Shown one piece after another: positions 7,537-11,668 of a DNA stretch of 11,668 nt. Source of the stretch: an uncultured Bacilli bacterium (lineage in GTDB: Bacteria > Bacillota_I > Bacilli_A > RF39 > UBA660); assembly GCA_949879835.1 (NCBI GenBank), contig CATLBU010000024.1, positions 1 to 11,668 on the forward strand, given 5' to 3'. The stretch's first letter is position 1. Each line of letters starts with the position of its first letter. The notes under the pieces were generated by a model, which did no database searches, was not told where the DNA came from, and saw only the letters and a program-made list of their open reading frames with translations. Both the position numbers and the translations under genes were made by a program.

Positions 7537-8095
7537 ATTCATCCTCCCTGATACATAAATTGTTTTTTAATATGGCGGTAATTTCCGCAGTGACTTTTTT
7601 TTCATCAATTCTTTTGGAATATTCAAACATGATAGCAATATAAACCTTATATATAATAAATGCTATTAAATCGGTATTACATTCCTTAATTTGTTTAGAA
7701 GCAATTCCCTTTTTTAGTTTTGACTCAATATATTCAATAATCTCTTGATCATATAGTTTTAAAAAATTATCGTTTTCCTGATTTTTAAACTCTTCTAAGA
7801 CATTATTAAATAATTGACTTTCATTTCGAATTTTTAACATTTCATAAATACAACTAGAAACATATTCAATAAAAGGCAAATTTTCTTTTTCTTTTTGTTC
7901 AATCTTTTGTCTAATCTGTTCTAATTCCTCTTTGATAAAATATTTAAATAATTCTTCTTTATCTTTAAAATAGGTATAAATTGTTTTTTTTGTGACTTGT
8001 GCTTTTTTCGCAACTTCATCCATTGCTACCTTTTTATACCCATATTTTTTAAAGAGTTTTCTAGCTTCTAAAATAACCTGTTCTTTTTTGTTCAT
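7514..8095 (-). CDS. TetR family transcriptional regulator
   Basis: This 193-residue protein has a typical TetR N-terminal DNA-binding domain: ILEARKLFKKYGYKKVAMDE, with the helix-turn-helix at about 25-43 (EVAKKAQVTKKTIYTYF). This is followed by a divergent all-helical ligand or dimer domain of normal length. The start ATG at 8095 follows GAGGTG with five bases between. It is the first gene of an operon with the YhgE-type protein and overlaps it by 23 bases. The promoter just upstream carries a perfect inverted repeat across the expected transcription start, so the protein most likely represses its own operon until a ligand, perhaps a substrate of the YhgE protein, binds. TetR regulators next to YhgE proteins are a familiar arrangement; the inducer cannot be predicted. 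Confidence 0.92.
   Translation of the reverse strand: MNKKEQVILEARKLFKKYGYKKVAMDEVAKKAQVTKKTIYTYFKDKEELFKYFIKEELEQIRQKIEQKEKENLPFIEYVSSCIYEMLKIRNESQLFNNVLEEFKNQENDNFLKLYDQEIIEYIESKLKKGIASKQIKECNTDLIAFIIYKVYIAIMFEYSKRIDEKKVTAEITAILKNNLCIREDEYEKKERK
7543..7548 (-). promoter_or_regulatory. Ribosome site that decides the YhgE start
   Basis: GGGAGG (minus strand) lies inside the 3' end of the TetR gene. It leaves no spacer before the ATG at 7542 but six bases before the in-frame ATG at 7536, so the second is the likely start. Its position within the upstream coding sequence suggests coupled translation. Confidence 0.7.
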
Positions 8096-8107
8096 AAAGT
8101 CACCTCA

Positions 8108-8140
8108 CAAGTATACTAATAAACTAAATTAGTATACTTG
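8108..8140. promoter_or_regulatory. Inverted-repeat operator of the TetR-YhgE operon
   Basis: CAAGTATACTAAT (8108-8120) is followed by seven bases and its exact reverse complement (8128-8140). Each arm holds the palindrome AGTATACT, with centres 21 bases apart, about two helical turns. The repeat covers the expected start of transcription and most of the leader up to the GAGGTG site at 8101-8106. It is a strong candidate site for the TetR protein encoded just downstream. Confidence 0.75.
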
Positions 8141-8143
8141 TAT

Positions 8144-8172
8144 ATTGTATGCCAAAAAATGACAAATGTCAA
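8144..8172 (-). promoter_or_regulatory. Promoter of the TetR-YhgE operon
   Basis: On the minus strand, a consensus TTGACA (8172-8167) and TACAAT (8149-8144) are separated by exactly 17 bases. Transcription should start near 8137, inside the right arm of the inverted repeat. A repressor bound there would block polymerase. Confidence 0.75.
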
Positions 8173-8204
8173 CAAAAATATTTAAAGATATAAATATTCA
8201 TGTA

Positions 8205-8233
8205 TTGCGAAGATAATTTTTATGATGTAAAAT
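8205..8233 (+). promoter_or_regulatory. Probable promoter of the DUF362 gene
   Basis: TTGCGA (8205-8210) and TAAAAT (8228-8233) are 17 bases apart, matching the consensus at four and five of six bases. The ribosome site AGAGGG (8245-8250) and the ATG at 8257 follow. Confidence 0.45.
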
Positions 8234-8256
8234 AAATTATGAAAAGAGGGATATAA

Positions 8257-9144
8257 ATGGAAAAAGCAAAAGTATATTTTACAAAAGATATTAGTAGTGA
8301 GGGATTAATTAAAGTTTACGAAGCTTTAAATTGTGAATTAAGTGGAAAAGTAGCAGTAAAAATATCGACAGGGGAACCTGGAGGACATAATTTTTTATCT
8401 CCAAATTTGATAAAAGGATTGGTTCAGAAATTGGATGGAACCATTGTAGAATGTTGTACTGCCTATCGTGGAAAAAGATTTGATGTAGATAGTCATTTTC
8501 AAGCGATTAAGGATCATGGATTTATGGATATTGCCCCTTGTGATATTTTAGATGCAGAAGGAGAGATTGCAATTCCAGTAGAGGGAGGAAAACATTTAAA
8601 AGGGAAAAATTATGTTGGGTCTCATATTGAAAATTATGATTCGATGTTGATGTTATCTCATTTTAAAGGACATGCAATGGGAGGATTTGGTGGTGCTCTT
8701 AAAAATATGAGTATTGGAGTAGCTTCTCGTAATGGAAAAGCCTGGATTCATTCTGTTGGAATAACAATAAGTCCAGACGAGATGTGGAATTATGTCGAAA
8801 ATCAAGATGGCTTTTTAGAAAGTATGGCAGAAGCGGATAAAGCAGTAATTGATTATTTTAAACCACAAAATATGGCTTATATTAATGTTGCTAATAAATT
8901 ATCAATTGATTGTGATTGTGATGCGAATCCTCATGATCCAGAGATGGAGGATATTGGAATTTTCGCAAGTTTAGATCCTGTGGCGCTTGACCAATGTTGT
9001 TACGATGCTATCATGCAATCTCAAGATAAGGGAAAGGAATCCTTGGTTGCAAGAATGGAGGAGAAACACGCTATCCATATTGTAGAGGAGGCTTCTAGTC
9101 TGGAAATTGGAACTAGAGAGTACGAAATTATTTCTATAGATTAA
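8257..9144 (+). CDS. DUF362 family protein lacking the ferredoxin insert
   Basis: This 295-residue protein carries the marks of the DUF362 iron-sulphur-associated family. These are KISTGEPGGHNFLSP (35-49), LSHFKGHAMGGFGGALKNMS (133-152), SIDCDCDANPHDPE (216-229) and FASLDPVALDQ (236-246). Many relatives carry a two-cluster ferredoxin segment with CxxCxxCxxxCP motifs between the second and third of these. Here that stretch (about 155-202) has no cysteines, so the protein is a short form. Eight cysteines remain elsewhere, including C66-C67, C219/C221 and C247-C248, which could bind metal. No reaction is established for the family. There is no signal peptide, so it is probably cytoplasmic. It stands alone between its own promoter and a terminator, divergent from the TetR gene. 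The ATG at 8257 follows AGAGGG by six bases. Confidence 0.82.
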   Translation: MEKAKVYFTKDISSEGLIKVYEALNCELSGKVAVKISTGEPGGHNFLSPNLIKGLVQKLDGTIVECCTAYRGKRFDVDSHFQAIKDHGFMDIAPCDILDAEGEIAIPVEGGKHLKGKNYVGSHIENYDSMLMLSHFKGHAMGGFGGALKNMSIGVASRNGKAWIHSVGITISPDEMWNYVENQDGFLESMAEADKAVIDYFKPQNMAYINVANKLSIDCDCDANPHDPEMEDIGIFASLDPVALDQCCYDAIMQSQDKGKESLVARMEEKHAIHIVEEASSLEIGTREYEIISID

Positions 9145-9165
9145 AGGAGATATTATCTCCTTTTT
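9143..9165 (+). terminator. Terminator after the DUF362 gene
   Basis: AAAGGAGAT (9143-9151), the loop ATT and ATCTCCTTT (9155-9163) make a perfect nine-bp stem ending in a T run of five that is then broken by A. The stop TAA overlaps the stem. The short T run may allow read-through into the next gene, whose own promoter is weak. Confidence 0.65.
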
Positions 9166-9177
9166 ATAAGCATAAAC

Positions 9178-9183
9178 TATAAT
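9178..9183 (+). promoter_or_regulatory. Possible -10 element before the first hydrolase gene
   Basis: A perfect TATAAT lies 12 bases before the ATG at 9196, with no recognisable -35 16-18 bases upstream and no extended -10 TG. If used, the leader would be only about four to six bases, almost leaderless. Read-through from the DUF362 gene is the alternative. Confidence 0.25.
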
Positions 9184-9195
9184 AATGGTGATGGA

Positions 9196-10257
9196 ATGAA
9201 TTTATATGATTATATTGATTTATATGGTGAAATTAGTTTTTTGAAGAAAGGATTAAACGATGTTGAAAATATTATTTTTTCTTCTCTGGCTTATTTAGAT
9301 TTTGATGAAATCGTTCCATCTAATGGGGAAAGAATTTGTTTGAAAGATGCTAGTTCTCTTTATTTTTCTTCGCATTCTTATGAAAATGTTTTTAAAGAGG
9401 GAATTGCTCAAAAACAGGGATATACTTTTTTTAAAAAATTATCCCTAAAAAAAAGATATCAGTCAGTTTTGATGAGTTATTATATATATGAGGGGGATCG
9501 AGAAAAACAATTTTCTGCTTTACGATTTGATTTTCCGAATCAACAAATTTATATCTCTTATGAGGGAACTGATGATTTGATTAGTGGATGGCGAGAAGAT
9601 TTTGAACTATCCTATCAATTTCCAACAAAATCCCAAGAACGAGCAATTCGTTATTTAAATAATACAATACAAATTAGTGATGATCATATTATTGTTGGTG
9701 GTCATTCTAAGGGTGGAAATTTGGCTTTGGTTGCTAGTATGTATGCTAAGAATTGGATACAACGTAAGATTATAAAGATTTATAATAACGATGGACCTGG
9801 AATATTAGAAGAACAATTTTATTCTAAAGATTATCTTCAGATAAAAAACAAACTAATCCATATTATTCCTAATTTTAGTGTTGTTGGTATTTTACTTTTT
9901 CATGATTATGATTATATGGTAGTGAAATCATCAAAACATGATCTTTTAGCACATTCTTTATTTACATGGAAAATAAAAAAAGATCATTTTATATTAACAA
10001 ATTTAAGTAAAGTAAGTCAAAAATTAGAAAGGAGTATTGCAATATGGCTTTCTAATCACAATAGAGAGCAAAGAAAGAAAATGATTATCAGTATTTTTCA
10101 GGCTTTGGATGATAGTGGTATTACCATTTTGAGTGATTTTTTGCAAGTGAAGAAAGCGATTCGAATTATTAAGAAAATAAAGGAAATTGATCCAGAAACG
10201 AAAAAGTTATTTTATCATTTTTTAAAGTTTAATGTGCAATATTTATTAAAGGAATAA
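9196..10257 (+). CDS. DUF2974 (Mbeg1-like) alpha/beta-hydrolase, copy 1
   Basis: This 353-residue protein is a predicted serine hydrolase of the lipase-like alpha/beta fold. The nucleophile elbow is VGGHSKGGNLAL (167-178) with Ser171. Asp199 in NNDGPG and His253 in LLAHSLFTW are the likely remaining triad members, and ISYEGTDD (120-127) resembles the oxyanion-side strand of lipases. No signal peptide or membrane helix is visible, so it may act in the cytoplasm. The substrate is unknown; an ester or lipid is a guess from the fold. The start is the ATG at 9196, with GGTGATGG just upstream. ATGs at 9185 and 9191 meet a stop at once. The gene is followed by a close paralog in the same direction, about half identical by eye, so the pair arose by tandem duplication. 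Confidence 0.85.
   Translation: MNLYDYIDLYGEISFLKKGLNDVENIIFSSLAYLDFDEIVPSNGERICLKDASSLYFSSHSYENVFKEGIAQKQGYTFFKKLSLKKRYQSVLMSYYIYEGDREKQFSALRFDFPNQQIYISYEGTDDLISGWREDFELSYQFPTKSQERAIRYLNNTIQISDDHIIVGGHSKGGNLALVASMYAKNWIQRKIIKIYNNDGPGILEEQFYSKDYLQIKNKLIHIIPNFSVVGILLFHDYDYMVVKSSKHDLLAHSLFTWKIKKDHFILTNLSKVSQKLERSIAIWLSNHNREQRKKMIISIFQALDDSGITILSDFLQVKKAIRIIKKIKEIDPETKKLFYHFLKFNVQYLLKE
9712..9744 (+). repeat. 33-bp direct repeat, copy 1 (within hydrolase 1)
   Basis: These 33 bases, which encode the part of the nucleophile elbow after Ser-Lys, are identical to 10872-10904 in the second hydrolase gene. Identity at silent positions, while the flanks have diverged, suggests recent exchange between the copies or strong local constraint. 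Confidence 0.85.
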
Positions 10258-10280
10258 TATAAAATATATTGTTTTTTTTT
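10256..10280 (+). terminator. Weak terminator-like hairpin between the two hydrolase genes
   Basis: AATATA-AAA-TATATT (10256-10270) can form a six-bp stem of A/T pairs only, followed by G and nine T (10272-10280). Such a stem is unstable, so it probably terminates poorly at best. Confidence 0.25.
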
Positions 10281-10297
10281 AGTCATTGTTATATGAT
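10269..10297 (+). promoter_or_regulatory. Possible promoter of the second hydrolase gene
   Basis: TTGTTT (10269-10274) and TATGAT (10292-10297) are 17 bases apart. The -35 is weak and the -10 matches at five of six bases. The start would lie about 50 bases upstream of the ATG at 10353. Confidence 0.35.
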
Positions 10298-10352
10298 AAA
10301 AACATATGAAATTATTTTTATTAACGTTAGATAATAGAAGAGGTTGAAGAAT

Positions 10353-11429
10353 ATGGCAAATATATTTCATTATGTAGAAGAATATGGAGATTATACTTTT
10401 TTTGAGAAACCATTTAATGATGTTGATAATCTTGTTTTTTCGGTGTTGCCATATTTAAACTTTGGAGGAATTGTCCAACAGGGACAAGATACGATTTCAT
10501 TACAAGAGGCTGGTATTATTTTTTTAAGTCAATTTCGATATAGTGAGGTAGCAAAAGAGGGAATTCCTCAACGAGGGACTTATAAATTATTAAAAAAAAT
10601 TATAAATATGAAACGATATCAAGATGTTTTAATGAGTCATTATATTTATATTGGGGATATGAAGCAGCAATTTTGTGCAATTAAATTTCAACTTCCGAAT
10701 CGAATGATTTATATTTCCTTTGAAGGTAGTGATCGTCTGCTTGGTGCTTGGCGAGAAGATTTTGAATTGTGTTATAAATTTCCTACTAAGTCTCAGGAAT
10801 ATGCTATTGCTTACTTAAATAATAATATTCACTTATTTGATAAGAATGTTATTGTTGGAGGACATTCAAAAGGTGGAAATTTGGCTTTGGTTGCTAGTAT
10901 GTATACGCATTATATTGTTAAGAAAAAAATCATAAGGGTGTATAGTAATGATGGACCAGGACTTAGAAAGAGGCAAATTGAATCTCGAAATTATCGTTTT
11001 ATTCAGCCGAAATTTCAGCATATTATTCCGAATTATTCTTTGGTAGGTTTACTTCTTAGACATGATGATTGCTACCAAGTAGTCAAATCTAATAGACGAA
11101 ATTTAGCCTCTCATTCTATTTTTACATGGCAAATTGAAGATGATCATTTTATGAATTCTTCTCTTAGTAAAATCAGTCAAAAATTAGATCAAAGTTTGAA
11201 TTTATGGTTAGATGATCATAATGATGGGGAGAGGAAAAAGATGATTACTAGTATTTTTCGAGCACTTTCTGATAGTGGAATTTATCGTTTGGATGATGTA
11301 ACCCATATTAAAAATGCTTATCATTTAATTCAAAATTTAAAAGACATCGATCAGGAAACAAAAGAATTATTTTTTGATTTTTTAAGTTTTAATGTTTCCT
11401 ATTTGTTCCAAAAAAAAACTACAGTGTAG
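10353..11429 (+). CDS. DUF2974 (Mbeg1-like) alpha/beta-hydrolase, copy 2
   Basis: This 358-residue paralog of the preceding gene keeps the same plan: ISFEGSDRLLGAWREDFEL (121-139), VGGHSKGGNLAL (168-179) with nucleophile Ser172, SNDGPG (198-203) with Asp200 and LASHSIFTW (251-259) with His254. All three predicted catalytic residues are intact in both copies, so neither looks like a decaying duplicate. The copies differ most before residue 90 and near the C-terminus, where substrate or partner contacts may have diverged. The ATG at 10353 follows AGAGG with nine bases between and aligns with the start of copy 1 (MANIFHYVEEYG against MNLYDYIDLYG). A TTG at 10344 lengthens the frame by three codons but abuts the ribosome site, so I reject it. 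The stop TAG lies inside the terminator hairpin. Confidence 0.85.
   Translation: MANIFHYVEEYGDYTFFEKPFNDVDNLVFSVLPYLNFGGIVQQGQDTISLQEAGIIFLSQFRYSEVAKEGIPQRGTYKLLKKIINMKRYQDVLMSHYIYIGDMKQQFCAIKFQLPNRMIYISFEGSDRLLGAWREDFELCYKFPTKSQEYAIAYLNNNIHLFDKNVIVGGHSKGGNLALVASMYTHYIVKKKIIRVYSNDGPGLRKRQIESRNYRFIQPKFQHIIPNYSLVGLLLRHDDCYQVVKSNRRNLASHSIFTWQIEDDHFMNSSLSKISQKLDQSLNLWLDDHNDGERKKMITSIFRALSDSGIYRLDDVTHIKNAYHLIQNLKDIDQETKELFFDFLSFNVSYLFQKKTTV
10872..10904 (+). repeat. 33-bp direct repeat, copy 2 (within hydrolase 2)
   Basis: Identical over 33 bases to 9712-9744 in the first hydrolase gene, 1,160 bp upstream. The bases on each side differ. It is part of the coding sequence for the conserved catalytic region. 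Confidence 0.85.
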
Positions 11430-11440
11430 TTTTTTTTTTT
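11410..11440. terminator. Bidirectional terminator between convergent genes
   Basis: Nine A plus CTAC (11410-11422), the loop AGT and GTAG plus nine T (11426-11438) form a perfect 13-bp stem with A and T tracts on either side. The TAG of the second hydrolase (11427-11429) is in the stem, and the TAA of the minus-strand gene (11439-11441) begins just after it. Confidence 0.85.
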
Positions 11441-11660
11441 AAATTGGGGTTTTAATATTATATATATTTTTTATAAACTTAAATTTTTTTAATAATTTTT
11501 TTCCATTTTTGTTTAAATAGTATTTATTTTTTGTTTTTGAAATTGTACCTGTAGCGATTTGTTCTTTAAATCTCTTATCAAAGGCTCCATATTCATATAC
11601 ATATTTTTCAATAAAGAGATTCTCTATTTCTTTTTTTGTATAAGAATCTTTTTTATTCAT
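11439..11660 (-). CDS. Small Lys-rich protein of unknown function, possibly the C-terminus of a longer gene
   Basis: The frame encodes 73 residues from an ATG at 11660. The product is basic, with helix-like N-terminal residues (KKEIENLFIEKYVYEYGAFD) and then FKEQIATGTI followed by KYYLNKNGKKLLKKF. The second part resembles the recognition helix and wing of a winged-helix domain, where a tyrosine, a leucine and 'NGKKLL' end the wing. That pattern also occurs at the C-terminus of some longer membrane proteins. No stop codon interrupts the frame between 11660 and the window edge at 11668, and the eight bases visible upstream show no ribosome site. The gene may therefore begin outside the window. 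It has no hydrophobic segment. I do not recognise a family; DNA binding is only a guess from the pattern. Confidence 0.5.
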   Translation of the reverse strand: MNKKDSYTKKEIENLFIEKYVYEYGAFDKRFKEQIATGTISKTKNKYYLNKNGKKLLKKFKFIKNIYNIKTPI

Positions 11661-11668
11661 TTCATTTA

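Noticed and set aside
5623..8095. A phage-defence or phage-receptor island suggested by the 'phage infection protein' relationship
   Set aside because: YhgE/Pip proteins are widespread chromosomal membrane proteins, the TetR neighbour is typical, and no phage or defence genes lie in the window.
8160..8171. Imperfect palindrome TGACA-AA-TGTCA
   Set aside because: It overlaps the -35 of the TetR operon, has only five-base arms and is much weaker than the 13-bp repeat at 8108-8140, so I do not call it a second operator.
10319..10328. Palindrome TAACGTTA upstream of the second hydrolase
   Set aside because: An isolated eight-base palindrome in AT-rich DNA, with no repeated partner or regulator gene nearby, is expected by chance.

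Overview
The window is strongly AT-rich, with dense short-spaced genes, Shine-Dalgarno sites of the GGAGG/GAGGTG type, sigma-A-like promoters (several with an extended -10) and U-tract hairpin terminators. TGA is used as a stop. The gene families (YhgE/Pip with a TetR regulator, DUF2974 hydrolases, DUF1848, DUF362) also point to a low-GC Bacillota, probably a gut-type Bacilli/Erysipelotrichia or a low-GC clostridial lineage. I cannot name a genus from the sequence.

Layout: (1) 1-99, minus: the N-terminus of a lipoprotein-like gene, divergent from (2) 206-2851, a P2-type cation-pumping ATPase. (3) 2901-3992, a family 2 glycosyltransferase whose own promoter overlaps the ATPase stop codon. (4) 4086-5614, a two-gene operon joined by an ATGA overlap: a four-helix DUF3592-like membrane protein and a DUF1848 protein with a C-terminal radical-SAM-like cysteine motif. 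(5) 5623-8095, minus: a TetR regulator followed by an overlapping YhgE/Pip membrane protein, driven by a near-consensus promoter with a perfect 13-bp inverted repeat at the transcription start. (6) 8257-9144, a DUF362 protein without the usual ferredoxin insert. (7) 9196-11429, two tandem paralogous DUF2974 (Mbeg1-like) alpha/beta-hydrolases. (8) 11439-11660, minus: a small or partial lysine-rich ORF with a winged-helix-like look.

Most genes form one- or two-gene transcription units separated by compact terminators. Two of these terminators sit between convergent genes and contain the stop codons of the flanking genes. Much of the content is envelope-related (ATPase, lipoprotein, glycosyltransferase, DUF3592, YhgE), but nothing shows that the units form one pathway. 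I see no RNA genes, CRISPR array, insertion sequence or prophage, and no intergenic gap longer than about 170 bp. I do not find a clearly new multi-gene system. The best leads are the TetR operator, the DUF3592-DUF1848 pair, the ferredoxin-less DUF362 protein and the tandem hydrolase duplication.
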